Positions 26,551 to 35,977 of a stretch of DNA of 64,000 bases are shown here, piece after piece. Positions within the stretch are counted from its first letter, which is position 1. Each line of letters begins with the position of its first letter. The position numbers and the translations under genes were made by a program. Origin of the DNA: Lacinutrix sp. WUR7 (GTDB taxonomy: Bacteria > Bacteroidota > Bacteroidia > Flavobacteriales > Flavobacteriaceae); the NCBI RefSeq assembly GCF_016864015.1, contig NZ_CP045067.1, positions 97,001 to 161,000 on the forward strand, read 5' to 3'. A model generated the notes under the pieces. It was not told the DNA's origin. It searched no databases and saw only the letters and a list, made by a program, of their open reading frames with translations.

Positions 26551-26570
26551 TGTTGTTGTTGTTGTTGTTG
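26551..26570. repeat. TGT trinucleotide microsatellite
   Basis: Twenty bases of uninterrupted TGT repeat lie 29 bp upstream of the GT4 start at 26522, in its leader or promoter region. Length changes by slippage could alter expression (inference). Confidence 0.8.
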
Positions 26571-26675
26571 GCATTGGCACTTGGCAATCTGCTAATATAA
26601 AACTTATAATAAAAAACATCCCTTAGAGCGACACGCGCTAATTTCAAAGCAAAATGTATTTTATTTTTCATGAAA

Positions 26676-27296
26676 CCTCCAGAGGAAATCAAATACGGAA
26701 GGGTTTTTACAACTCCCTGCTAAACTTGTTCTCGATAAAAAATTGTAAAAAAAACAATTTCACTCGAACTGACAGAGGTTTACTTTATTCCTTTTCCCTA
26801 ATCACAAAACTCCTTCCCTTCTTTTTAGGGAAGGTGGATTTGATTTCCATAAAGAAATCAAAGACGGAAGGTTTTTTTACAACTCCCTACTAAACTTGTT
26901 CTCGATAAAAAATTGTAAAAAAAACAATTTCACTCGAACTGACAGAGGTTTACTTTATGCCTTTTCCCTAATCACAAAACTCCTTCCCTTCTTTTTAGGG
27001 AAGGTGGATTTGATTTCCATAAAGAAATCAAAGACGGAAGGGTTTTTACAACTCCGTGTTAAACTTGTTCTCGATAAAAAATTGTAGAAAAAACAATTTC
27101 ACTCGAACTGACAGAGGTTTACTTTATGTCTTTTCCTTAATCACAAAGCTCCTTCCCTTCTTTTAAGGGAAGGTGGATTTGATTTCCATAAAGAAATCAA
27201 AGACGGAAGAGTTTTTTACAACTCCTTGCTAAACTTGTTCTCGATAAAAAATTGTAGAAAAAACAATTTCACTCGAACTGACATAGGTTTACTTTT
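26676..27296. repeat. Array of tandem ~170-bp hairpin-rich units (three full copies plus partial ends)
   Basis: The phrase AACTCC starts at 26711, 26881, 27050 and 27220, giving periods of 170, 169 and 170 bp. A partial unit precedes (from about 26676) and the fourth copy is lost after 27296. Each unit holds inverted repeats AAATTGT/ACAATTT (26740-26760), CCTTCCCT/AGGGAAGG (26812-26834) and TTTGATTTC/GAAATCAAA (26839-26862). The units are nearly identical, with scattered substitutions. Frames through it give repeated peptides (FSIKNCKKNNFTRTD) and are not credited as genes. It interrupts the minus-strand glycan genes. Confidence 0.9.
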
Positions 27297-27367
27297 TACC
27301 TTTATCCCTTATGCCTTTTCCCTCTTCTCTCTTCTACTTTTTCACTTTTCACTTTCCACTTTTCAAC

Positions 27368-28693
27368 TTACAACTTTGCAATCAAATTCCCTTCTTTTAG
27401 TTTTTTACTTGCTAAACGCCAAGATTTAAAAACCTGATAAAACACGATAGGTAAAATAAATATAGTCAGTAAAACACCTAATACTAATAAGGGTTTGTTT
27501 TTTTTGAATTGGTATGGAAATATAGACAAAGGCACCATACGTAGCATTGCTAAACGGGAAGCTTTATTCCCAAAATAACTTCTAAAAAAGTATAATACAC
27601 TTGGTATTGGTCTTGGTGCAAAAAAGTTAGATGGTCTAAAAGCGTCCCAACTTCCCATTTCACGTAAACCTCCAGTTCCAGCTTTTACATCTATACAAGA
27701 TGCTATTGGGTTCGATACACTTTTTATATCTTCTAAATAAAGACGCATACCAAATTCACCATCTCCCATGCGTTGTTTTTCAAATTGTCTATCAAACAAT
27801 CCTACCGTTTCAAAAACACTTTTATAAAGCATGGCATTTCCTGTAGCAAATTGCGAAGCTATGGCAAAAAAGGATCTATCTTTTGGGATTTGTTTTCCTT
27901 CCGGATAAAAAACACCTGCAGATACCTCAGCCTTAAAAAAATCCAAACACTTTAAGTGACTAGAAATCCAATTAGGAGCTATACGCACATCATCTTCAGA
28001 TAATGCAATAAAAGTTCCTTTTGCATTCTTAATGGCGTTATTTCTTGCTAACCAAAGCGCTTTCTCTTCTTGTCTAACTAGGTTAATATCCAGTGCATAA
28101 TCGGTATAGAAATCCGGATGAAAAGGTTCCGATTGATCCACAACAATAACTTCAAAATTAGAGTAGTCTTGCTGCTCCAGATCTTTTAGCACCTCTTTTA
28201 AATAAGCATAACGATTTAGCGTAGGGATGACCACACTTACCTTTTGATTTTCTTTTATTAATGCCGATTCAAAAGTTTCCCAATCGCTATAAACAATAGG
28301 ATTACTTCCTATAGAAACACGTTGTACCTGTCGCGTTTTTAACCAAGCTGTAATTTCTTTAAAAGGATTTTTGAAAGAAAACAAACGTAATACTAAAACA
28401 TAAAAAACCCATGCTTTATTAAAATACTTACGTATAAAATGATAGTTATCATGTACAGACAGTTTTTCAAAAGTGGTATACGTTGGGGCTGACCCTATAT
28501 ATCCTTTTTGTACTGCTTGCCAAGACAAGTCATAATCTTGCGCTATAGCAGATGGATACGTTTGGTCTAGGGTTAACTGAGATAAAACGGATTCCGGTAA
28601 ACTTTTTACAATGGGAAAAACAGAGGTATTCGCTTTTGTAAATAGTTGGAAATAATGGGTTGGTTGTAAATATTTTAAAAAGTAAAATAGCAT
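27368..28693 (-). CDS. GT2 family glycosyltransferase with extra N-terminal region and C-terminal membrane segment
   Basis: 441 residues. A GT-A domain begins near 150 (KVSVVIPTLNRYAYLKEVLK, VIVVDQS) with acidic motif SEDDVRIAP and later MGDGEFGMRLYLEDI. The first 145 residues are an unassigned region that could be a degenerate second domain. A hydrophobic segment near the end (PLLVLGVLLTIFILPIVF) probably anchors it in the membrane. It transfers a sugar from a nucleotide donor; specificity is unknown. It lies just right of the 170-bp array. Confidence 0.8.
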   Translation of the reverse strand: MLFYFLKYLQPTHYFQLFTKANTSVFPIVKSLPESVLSQLTLDQTYPSAIAQDYDLSWQAVQKGYIGSAPTYTTFEKLSVHDNYHFIRKYFNKAWVFYVLVLRLFSFKNPFKEITAWLKTRQVQRVSIGSNPIVYSDWETFESALIKENQKVSVVIPTLNRYAYLKEVLKDLEQQDYSNFEVIVVDQSEPFHPDFYTDYALDINLVRQEEKALWLARNNAIKNAKGTFIALSEDDVRIAPNWISSHLKCLDFFKAEVSAGVFYPEGKQIPKDRSFFAIASQFATGNAMLYKSVFETVGLFDRQFEKQRMGDGEFGMRLYLEDIKSVSNPIASCIDVKAGTGGLREMGSWDAFRPSNFFAPRPIPSVLYFFRSYFGNKASRLAMLRMVPLSIFPYQFKKNKPLLVLGVLLTIFILPIVFYQVFKSWRLASKKLKEGNLIAKL

Positions 28694-28712
28694 ATAAAGG
28701 AATAAAAGCAGT

Positions 28713-29795
28713 TTAATCTATAGTCTTTGGATGTATAATAATATTTTTTATCGATTGGTAAATTACTTCTTTCTTAAAAGTTTTCGCATATAAATCTCTA
28801 AAATAATTAGTTGTTAAACCTTTATGATCCACATACACTTGTAAGCGGGGTATTAAATCTGCAACAGCATTAGGATTAAAGGTTATGGAATTTAATAAAA
28901 ACTGTTCTTTATCAATAAAATCTAAAGCTCCAAATTTGGAAGACACAATAACAGGAGTACCTAAAGCTATAGCCTCGATAAACACTAAGCCAAATGCTTC
29001 GTGATAACTAGGTAATACCACAACATCCATACTTTTATAAAAGGCAACCATTTCTATAGTAGATAAGTTTCCTAAAAACACTACTTGTTTATTTAGTTCT
29101 AGTTGCTCTACTAAAGCTTCTAATTCTTGCTTATAAGCGCCATTACCCGCAATATATAATTCCACTTTTCTATCACTCTTTAACGCACGTATTGCTTTTA
29201 TAACTGTTTGATGATTTTTATCGGACACCAATCGTCCCGGACAGCCAATTTTAAAAGCCTTTGTTTTGTTTAAAGTATGTAACGTTTTAGCACAAGCTTT
29301 ATAATCACCTATATTAGTCCAAAACGGAACACGTCTAGTACGATTTCTTGGCACTTTGTAAACGGTATGCATTTCTTCTTGTAATCCTTTAGAATTTGCT
29401 AATACTAAGCTTGCCATATTTAAATACATGGTCTTATTCCGGACTTTAATAAAACTAGGTTTGGTATGCCCATAAGCGGTATGAAACCATGCTATATTAT
29501 ATTTCACACCTAATAATCGCCCTGCTAAAACAGCAGGATTAATATAGCTGAAGTTGGAAATAATAACATCTGGCTTTTCCTTTTTTATGAATTTATATAT
29601 TTTAAAATATGTATTAAAATACCCTTCCTTTTTATCCCCATAAATAGAAACACCATTTTGAACAAAATAATCTTTTTGATGCTTTAAATAAAAATTAACC
29701 ACTTCAAAACCGTCTTGATGCATTTTTTCAGAAAGTTCCTGAAAAAAATTAGAAAGCAAGCCTTGGTTATAGGTATAAAGTATTAAAATTTTCAA
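28713..29795 (-). CDS. GT4 family glycosyltransferase, tandem paralogue
   Basis: 360 residues if started at TTG 29795 (LKILILYTYNQGLLSNFF). This start is chosen because the neighbouring paralogue starts MKILLFHTYNKGYLSSFF and has 361 residues. A frame extending to 29846 would add 17 unmatched residues. GT4 signatures: GCPGRLVSDKNHQTVIKAIR and HEAFGLVFIEAIALGTPVIV. It is similar along its whole length to the gene at 29855-30940, for example KKEKPDVIISNFSYINPAVL against KKEKPDVILSNFSYVNPALL, so the pair is a tandem duplication. Confidence 0.85.
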   Translation of the reverse strand: MKILILYTYNQGLLSNFFQELSEKMHQDGFEVVNFYLKHQKDYFVQNGVSIYGDKKEGYFNTYFKIYKFIKKEKPDVIISNFSYINPAVLAGRLLGVKYNIAWFHTAYGHTKPSFIKVRNKTMYLNMASLVLANSKGLQEEMHTVYKVPRNRTRRVPFWTNIGDYKACAKTLHTLNKTKAFKIGCPGRLVSDKNHQTVIKAIRALKSDRKVELYIAGNGAYKQELEALVEQLELNKQVVFLGNLSTIEMVAFYKSMDVVVLPSYHEAFGLVFIEAIALGTPVIVSSKFGALDFIDKEQFLLNSITFNPNAVADLIPRLQVYVDHKGLTTNYFRDLYAKTFKKEVIYQSIKNIIIHPKTID

Positions 29796-29854
29796 TTTAC
29801 GTTTCTTTAATTTTTGAAATAGTATTAATGGTGCAAGTAAACACACCTATAGCT

Positions 29855-30940
29855 TTATTTTTTTTCTTTTATTTGAATACTTTCCAGAAAGCTTTTAAAA
29901 ATTATATCTTTATTAAAATTATCCTGGTATAGTTGTTTAAAATAGGTTTTTGGTAATCCTTTTTTCTCTAAGTAGGGACCTAATTTTTCTTGAAGTTCTT
30001 TTGCAGACTTAGGATCAAAAGTAATTTCAGAAAGCAGTTTATTTTCATCTTTTATAAAAGACAACGCTCCAAATTGCGAAGATACAATAACAGGAGTACC
30101 TAAAGAGATCGCTTCTATTAATACTAGACCAAATGCTTCGTGTAAACTAGGTAAAATAATAACATCTTGAGATTTGTAAAAATGCAGCATATTGTTAGCA
30201 GATAAATGCTGCAAAAAAGTAACCTCGTTGGTTAGTCCTAATGCTTCTACTTGTTTTTTTAAATCAGGAAGAGTTTCTCCTACGCCAGCAAAGTACAAGT
30301 GAAACGCATAATTAGAAGTCGCTTTTAATTTAGAAAGCGCTTCAACAATTACTTTTTGATTTTTGTCTATTGTTATTCTTCCTGGGCAACCAATCTTGAC
30401 TACATTTTTGTTTGTTGTAAATTTAATTTCAGAGCGTTGCATTTCTTGTTCCGAAATAGTACTCCAAAAAGGAATGGCTTGTATTTTATTTTCAGATACG
30501 GCATACAACGCATGAAGCTCTTTTTTGGTTAAATAAGAGTTCGCAATAACGACATCTGCTAATTTTAGAAACTGTTTTTTTATAAAAACTTTCCTCTTAC
30601 TAGATTTTATTTGCTCGTTTAAGGAATGAAACCAAACCATGTTTTTTTTAACACCAAATAGCTTACCAAATAAAAGTGCAGGATTTACATAGCTAAAATT
30701 GGACAGAATAACGTCTGGCTTTTCCTTTTTGATTATGTTATATACGTTAAGATAATTGGTTTTATAGCCTTTCTTTTTTTTAACAATAACTTTTACGCCG
30801 TCTATAAATTGCTCGCTAACGGATGCTTTCCATGAAAAACTAACCACTTCATGTCCTTCTTGAACTAACTTCACTAATAATTCATGAAAAAAACTAGAAA
30901 GATACCCTTTGTTATAGGTATGAAATAGGAGGATTTTCAA
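29855..30940 (-). CDS. GT4 family glycosyltransferase, tandem paralogue
   Basis: 361 residues, complete. N-terminal acceptor domain with MKILLFHTYNKG and VWFHSLNEQIKSS; C-terminal donor domain with GCPGRITIDKNQKVIVEALS and HEAFGLVLIEAISLGTPVIV. Nearest relative in the window is the next gene downstream (28713-29795). The two probably add related sugars or recognise related acceptors after duplication. A 166-bp AT-rich gap separates it from the methyltransferase upstream. Confidence 0.87.
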   Translation of the reverse strand: MKILLFHTYNKGYLSSFFHELLVKLVQEGHEVVSFSWKASVSEQFIDGVKVIVKKKKGYKTNYLNVYNIIKKEKPDVILSNFSYVNPALLFGKLFGVKKNMVWFHSLNEQIKSSKRKVFIKKQFLKLADVVIANSYLTKKELHALYAVSENKIQAIPFWSTISEQEMQRSEIKFTTNKNVVKIGCPGRITIDKNQKVIVEALSKLKATSNYAFHLYFAGVGETLPDLKKQVEALGLTNEVTFLQHLSANNMLHFYKSQDVIILPSLHEAFGLVLIEAISLGTPVIVSSQFGALSFIKDENKLLSEITFDPKSAKELQEKLGPYLEKKGLPKTYFKQLYQDNFNKDIIFKSFLESIQIKEKK

Positions 30941-31106
30941 GAGATTTGTTTTTTTATTTGCTTTTATAATTTCGTTTCACAGAAGACAAGACTCTTTATA
31001 ATTATCGCTAAAACCTTTTTAATTTAAAAAGTTATAATCTTATATTCTTTTTTAGATTTAAAAACCTAATTGGCATTAACAAATTTTTTAATCAATTTTA
31101 AACCAA

Positions 31107-31781
31107 TTAAATTTTTGTGAATTTCAACATTATTTGTTGCTTATCAGAATTCTTTTTAGTGCTATGCCCTAATGAGAGTAAATCTCCCATAACCTCCAAT
31201 TCTAAACCATTTTTAACTGCTAAATTATTATAAAACTCTTGACTACGAAAAACAACTGGAAATTCCACCCATTGTCCATCTTCAAAATCTGCTATATTAG
31301 CATTTGCATAAAAAACCCCTCCTGCCACTAAGGATTTAGAGACAAATTGAAAACAGCTTTCCGCAATTTTATCTTCTAAATGAATTAAAACTGAAAAAGC
31401 GAACATAACATTAAATTCTGCTTCAATTTCTAAGTCTGAAAAGTGAGTAAATGAAATTAAATTAGGTTGTTTATTCTCAAGCTTAGCATCTTTAACCTCT
31501 TTTCTTCCTTCATTTAAAACTTCTGCTCTTACATCTATACCATAATAATTACTGCTATCTAGATATTGAATCAATGGAATACCACCTCTAAGCGTTCCGC
31601 AACCTATATCCATCAACTTATCTGTTTTTTGCAGTCCTTGATCTAAAAGAAAATTAAACTGAAATTCTCGAGTATATTTCCACACATTCGGCGCACCAAC
31701 AAGAGCATGCCTCACTTCTTGTTTAGATTTCACAATTTTTTTTACAGCTTTTCTAACTCCTAAAAATGATTTTTTAAACAT
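31107..31781 (-). CDS. Class I SAM-dependent methyltransferase
   Basis: 224 residues. The SAM-binding motif I is KLMDIGCGTLRGGIPLI, followed by the acidic motif YYGIDVRAEVL and the loop FNVMFAFSVLIHLEDK. The N-terminus is basic (MFKKSFLGVRKAVKKIVKSK) and may contact the membrane or the lipid carrier. In this setting it likely methylates a sugar of the surface glycan; the position cannot be told from sequence. It lies between GT4 genes and another methyltransferase gene. Confidence 0.85.
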   Translation of the reverse strand: MFKKSFLGVRKAVKKIVKSKQEVRHALVGAPNVWKYTREFQFNFLLDQGLQKTDKLMDIGCGTLRGGIPLIQYLDSSNYYGIDVRAEVLNEGRKEVKDAKLENKQPNLISFTHFSDLEIEAEFNVMFAFSVLIHLEDKIAESCFQFVSKSLVAGGVFYANANIADFEDGQWVEFPVVFRSQEFYNNLAVKNGLELEVMGDLLSLGHSTKKNSDKQQIMLKFTKI

Positions 31782-31843
31782 ATTTTATTTTTAAAATAAT
31801 TATTATTTTGATATTGGATTTCAAAACCTTTTTATTCCTTATT

Positions 31844-32581
31844 TCACTTATACCCAATAGCAATTAAATGCGCTGTTTCCTCAGCGGTATCTGCTACTCC
31901 CTTAGATTGTAATCTATTGATAATATTAGAAAAAACAGACTGCAGCGTTTGTATTGGTTTTTTTAAACTATAACTCTTTAAACCTTGCACTCTGTACTTC
32001 CCTGTTTTTACACCATAATGCACATCTACTTTATCAAAATATTTCTCCAATAGCGTTTGCAATTCTAGTCGTGTATAATGCCTAACGTGATCTGGATTTT
32101 TATTAGGCCCTTCGTTTTTTATATAATCGCCATTAGGGGTTGTAAAATATGCCCAACCTCCCGAAGCTATTACTTTAGCTATGTTTTTTATGAAGATATC
32201 ATCTGCTTCCACATGTTCTATAACTTCAATACAAACAACGGCATCATAAGAAGCATCTGGCAGTGTAGATTTTGTCATATCTTGAATAACAACATCTTTT
32301 ATATTACTACGCTTTTTTTGAATATTGTTAAGAATTTCATTAGTAAAGCCCAAATTAAGCGCTTCTCGCGTTCCTTCTTCTTGAGGTACATCTAGTAAAG
32401 TAACTGCTGCAGGCAAATTAATGGTATACGGTGATTTACGTCCGCCAACATCTAAAATATTTAGCCTATCGCTACTAATTTTATGTCCTTTTATCAATCT
32501 TTTTATGTCATTGCGAACGGTTACTAAATGTGTGGTCATTATAGGAAAAGTGAACCAACGCAGGAATTCATATTGTGTCAT
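31844..32581 (-). CDS. Class I SAM-dependent methyltransferase
   Basis: 245 residues from ATG 32581 (MTQYEFLRWFTFPIM); a TTG at 32623 would add 14 tyrosine-rich residues and is less likely. Motif I is atypical but readable (LNILDVGGRKSPYTINLP), followed by DAVVCIEVIEHVEADDIFI and ASGGWAYFTTPNGDY, as in Methyltransf_11-type enzymes. It probably acts on a glycan sugar or lipid-linked intermediate. It is the first gene after a 121-bp gap from the GT4 pair. Confidence 0.83.
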   Translation of the reverse strand: MTQYEFLRWFTFPIMTTHLVTVRNDIKRLIKGHKISSDRLNILDVGGRKSPYTINLPAAVTLLDVPQEEGTREALNLGFTNEILNNIQKKRSNIKDVVIQDMTKSTLPDASYDAVVCIEVIEHVEADDIFIKNIAKVIASGGWAYFTTPNGDYIKNEGPNKNPDHVRHYTRLELQTLLEKYFDKVDVHYGVKTGKYRVQGLKSYSLKKPIQTLQSVFSNIINRLQSKGVADTAEETAHLIAIGYK

Positions 32582-32702
32582 AGTTACGTATAGATAGTAT
32601 CTTTTAATTTTATAGTAGTACAATAATAGATATTATGAATTAAAAAACGGTATTGTTTACGTAAAAGCTATACAACAAAACAAAAAAGGAGGCTTTAACT
32701 TC

Positions 32703-33902
32703 TTAATTTTCACTATAAAAATGAACAAATGCTTCTTGCTGTTTTAGTAAACCAAACTCTTTATGTACTCTAGCAATAGCATTTTCTCTTATTTTTTGTT
32801 TTTCTGCTTCCGATAATTTTAATATTGCTTCTATTCTATTTGCTAAAAGTACTGGATTTCGTTTTGGTACCACCCAACCTGTTTTGCCATTTAAGACATT
32901 TTCTGCTAGGCCTTCCGCATTAGAAACCACGCATAACAAACCTAAGGATTGCGCTTCTAAAACGGCATTACAAAATCCTTCTTGAATACTGTATTGCACA
33001 TATATACTAGCGGCTTCTACGTGTTTCTTTACTTCTGTTTGCGGTAATTTACCTGTAAACGTAATATTATCTTTAAGCCCCAATTGATGCGCAGCAAAAA
33101 CAAGGCGTTCTTTTTCACTTCCATCGCCTATAATTGTATAATGAAATGCAATTCCCAATTGTTTTAAAAGCGCTAAAGCTTCTAAAGTATACACCAATCC
33201 TTTTTTCCAATGCAATCGTGCAACAGTTACAAGTTCTACTCTGTTTTTCGTTTCAACAATGGTATTTGCGGTAAAAAAGGATAGATCTATTGCTGGAGTA
33301 ATCACTTCTATTGTATTGGAAGGGATTTTATAACGAAATAACTCCTGTTTCATTTCTTGCGATAACACATGATATTTAACCGTTTTGGTAAACAGCACAT
33401 CATAACAACCAGGATGTTTTAATGGCGACAAATACAAATCATACCCTCTAAAACTAACAGCCATTTTTGCACACATGGCTGCTGCAACATTTTCTCTTTT
33501 CACTGCTAACATACCAAACCCAAAATGCAACCAATCTACATCCTCTTTAAGAAAAAACTGATTAAGGATCACTTGTTTCGTGTTTTCTTGAAAAGAAACA
33601 CCATCCCTCTTGTTTAGTGTATATAAAGTATAACTCCTTTTGGGATGCATAAAAAAAGATTTTAGTAAAGCTAAAAAACTATACCAAATCCTTTTAAATA
33701 TATTTTTATTAAAAGCATTAGAAGCAACAACTTTACAGCCAAAAGTGCCATCGGACACCTCTAAATAATCCACAAATAATATAACACGAAAACCATTATC
33801 CTGTAAGCCCTTAATTTTATTTCTAAAAAAGGTCTCCGAATATCTGGGCACTGTAGATAAAACAATACCAATAGTTGGTCTTACTGTTTTATGCTTGGTC
33901 AT
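32703..33902 (-). CDS. GT4 family glycosyltransferase, tandem paralogue
   Basis: 399 residues. N-terminal domain with PRYSETFFRNKIKGLQDNGF, as in colanic-acid-type transferases; donor domain with VARLHWKKGLVYTLEALALL and QEGFCNAVLEAQSLGLLCVV. It overlaps the upstream GT4 gene (33889-35067) by 14 bp. The two share the unusual RxHWKKGxxYxL block and FHYTI, so they look like duplicates. Confidence 0.87.
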   Translation of the reverse strand: MTKHKTVRPTIGIVLSTVPRYSETFFRNKIKGLQDNGFRVILFVDYLEVSDGTFGCKVVASNAFNKNIFKRIWYSFLALLKSFFMHPKRSYTLYTLNKRDGVSFQENTKQVILNQFFLKEDVDWLHFGFGMLAVKRENVAAAMCAKMAVSFRGYDLYLSPLKHPGCYDVLFTKTVKYHVLSQEMKQELFRYKIPSNTIEVITPAIDLSFFTANTIVETKNRVELVTVARLHWKKGLVYTLEALALLKQLGIAFHYTIIGDGSEKERLVFAAHQLGLKDNITFTGKLPQTEVKKHVEAASIYVQYSIQEGFCNAVLEAQSLGLLCVVSNAEGLAENVLNGKTGWVVPKRNPVLLANRIEAILKLSEAEKQKIRENAIARVHKEFGLLKQQEAFVHFYSEN

Positions 33903-35067
33903 GGTATATGCTTTGGTATAATGTTAACATTTGATCTACCATTTGGTTTTCACTATGCTGTTTTTTAATAGTGTGTAATGCTTTTTTACGTATTGCTTCT
34001 TTTGCTACTTCTGTTATGGCTACTATTTCTGATATTTTTGTTGCTATGGCTTCCGAGTCGCGTATAGGCACAATAAATCCATTAACGCCATCGCTAATAA
34101 CCTCATCCATACCTCCACAATTAGTAGTTAACACTAAGGTTTTGTTTTGCATGGCCTCTAAAACTACATTTGCAATACCTTCTTCTACACTTGGTAACAA
34201 CAGTAAATCGGCATGCTGCATGAGTGCTTGCACTTTGGCATAAGGTAAATTATCTATCAAGCGTACTTCATTTTCTAGGTGAAGATCATGTACTTGGTAA
34301 GCAAATTCAATATCGTTCGTACCACCAACAATCGTATAGTGAAATTTATGTCCTTGTGCTTTTAATATATTACAAGCATCTAATGCGTAGGTATAGCCTT
34401 TTTTCCAATGCGCTCTTCCTACAGAAATTATTTGAAAAATTTCATTGTGTTTTGCTACTGTCTTTTTTTCCTCTTCAAATGGTAAACCACTATACACCAC
34501 ATGAATCTTTTCTTTTGCTGCACCATATTTCTCCGCTTCTAAACCTATTGCTTTAGATACCGCATGAAAACCATCTACTTTTGAAAAATATGCCCTATAC
34601 ATTGCCGCTAATTTTTCATCCGCAATAGGAGAATAATTGATGTGTGCGCCTCGCAGACTAAGCACTAGTTTCATTCCAAATTCTTGCACCCAAATCCAAT
34701 CTGCTAAACCTTTTGCCCATTGCACATGAAAAACATCTGGTTTATGCCATAACACAGGATAGCTTTTTACCTTGGCAAGTAGTACGTTTTCAGATTGTCC
34801 TTTTAAAATACGATCTAGTTTTCGTTTTTCTTTATGCTTAAAGCAGAATAATAAAAAACTATATTTTAGATAATGTAAAGCCTTCCGTAATCTCGTGTTT
34901 TGATACCCAAAAACAGAAACCGAATCCGGATACTTTGTTTTCTTTTTAACAAAACCAAACAAATAGATACTATTCCCGGTATTTGATAATCCCTGTATTA
35001 ACCTTTCTATAAAAGTAGTACTTGGTATATCTCCAGAATAAATAGCTATTTTTAATTGGTCTTTCAT
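33889..35067 (-). CDS. GT4 family glycosyltransferase, tandem paralogue
   Basis: 392 residues. Starts MKDQLKIAIYSGDIPSTTFI; acceptor-domain block VFHVQWAKGLADWIWVQEFG; donor domain VGRAHWKKGYTYALDACNIL and EEGIANVVLEAMQNKTLVLT. Paralogous to the following gene. Its start is 13 bp after the SGNH-like gene, so it continues the O-acylation operon. Confidence 0.87.
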   Translation of the reverse strand: MKDQLKIAIYSGDIPSTTFIERLIQGLSNTGNSIYLFGFVKKKTKYPDSVSVFGYQNTRLRKALHYLKYSFLLFCFKHKEKRKLDRILKGQSENVLLAKVKSYPVLWHKPDVFHVQWAKGLADWIWVQEFGMKLVLSLRGAHINYSPIADEKLAAMYRAYFSKVDGFHAVSKAIGLEAEKYGAAKEKIHVVYSGLPFEEEKKTVAKHNEIFQIISVGRAHWKKGYTYALDACNILKAQGHKFHYTIVGGTNDIEFAYQVHDLHLENEVRLIDNLPYAKVQALMQHADLLLLPSVEEGIANVVLEAMQNKTLVLTTNCGGMDEVISDGVNGFIVPIRDSEAIATKISEIVAITEVAKEAIRKKALHTIKKQHSENQMVDQMLTLYQSIYHDQA

Positions 35068-35080
35068 TAATCAGGTATAA

Positions 35081-35977
35081 TTACTTTAATAAAGTTTGAA
35101 ATACATTGGCAAAATGTGTACTCGCAATTTGCCTTCCTTTTGTATTTACATGTAAGACATCATAAAAATAAGCTTCGTTTTTTAATAAATCGCTATGGTT
35201 AATGATTGAAAAATCACTGATTTCCGTAATCACTTTTCGCCCTTTTATAGGCGAAAAATAACAAATCAGTTCTATATTATTAGCCATACATAAGGCTTTT
35301 ATTTTCGCTACATAAGGATTTGAAAAAGAAACAGGAAATGCTTTAAATTCAGAAATAACAGCATGCTTATTATCTTTTATTGGATAGGTATAATTCCCAT
35401 TGGCATCGAATCTATTTCTCTTTTTGGACTGTATACTAGTAAACAAGGAAGGATAAAACACTTCCACATTAAAATAAGAAACGCCCAACATAGGTAACCA
35501 TTTCGAATTGCTTATCAACTTTGCTCTAGTACTAGCGTACTGCTTAAAATACTGAAAAACATACGTTTCATTAATATACGGTAAAAACCGATAATCATTA
35601 TCACTAATATCTAGATCTTTAGCATCAAAACTAGTAGCACTTGGTGCCAAAACACAAAACTTCGCAGTTTTTCCTTGCGCTAAAAAATGTTCTAACATTA
35701 AGTACTGACTAGATAAAGCGGTGTCATCCATAGACAGATTGATTCCTTTAGTTTGAATAACCGAATCAATAACGGTCGTATTTAATGTAGTCAATCCTGT
35801 ACTTGCTCCTAACACGATATAATCAAAGTCTTTTTCCGTTATATCATTCACTAAAAAAGAAGGTTTATAAAAAGAAGATTGACGTAACGCCCATAAGCTT
35901 CCAAAAGAAACAATAGTGGAAACACTAATAAAAACTAGCAGGATAAAACCGATTCTTTTTAAAAATAATAGCATCAT
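35081..35977 (-). CDS. Membrane-anchored SGNH-like protein, partner of MBOAT (copy 1)
   Basis: 298 residues. One N-terminal membrane segment (about 9-28) followed by an exported domain. SGNH/AlgX/AlgJ-like features: GASTGLTTLN near residue 58 where a nucleophile Ser would sit, and DVLHVNTKGRQIAS near the C-terminus, giving the Asp-x-x-His pair. It abuts the MBOAT gene (overlap of 1 bp). By analogy with alginate O-acetylation, the MBOAT moves an acyl group across the membrane and this protein passes it to the glycan in the periplasm (inference from family). Confidence 0.7.
   Translation of the reverse strand: MMLLFLKRIGFILLVFISVSTIVSFGSLWALRQSSFYKPSFLVNDITEKDFDYIVLGASTGLTTLNTTVIDSVIQTKGINLSMDDTALSSQYLMLEHFLAQGKTAKFCVLAPSATSFDAKDLDISDNDYRFLPYINETYVFQYFKQYASTRAKLISNSKWLPMLGVSYFNVEVFYPSLFTSIQSKKRNRFDANGNYTYPIKDNKHAVISEFKAFPVSFSNPYVAKIKALCMANNIELICYFSPIKGRKVITEISDFSIINHSDLLKNEAYFYDVLHVNTKGRQIASTHFANVFQTLLK

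Noticed and set aside
26654-27429. Three plus-strand open frames with near-identical peptides (FSIKNCKKNNFTRTD)
   Set aside because: They are the same 170-bp repeat read in one frame; substitutions are not biased to third positions and starts and stops vary between copies.
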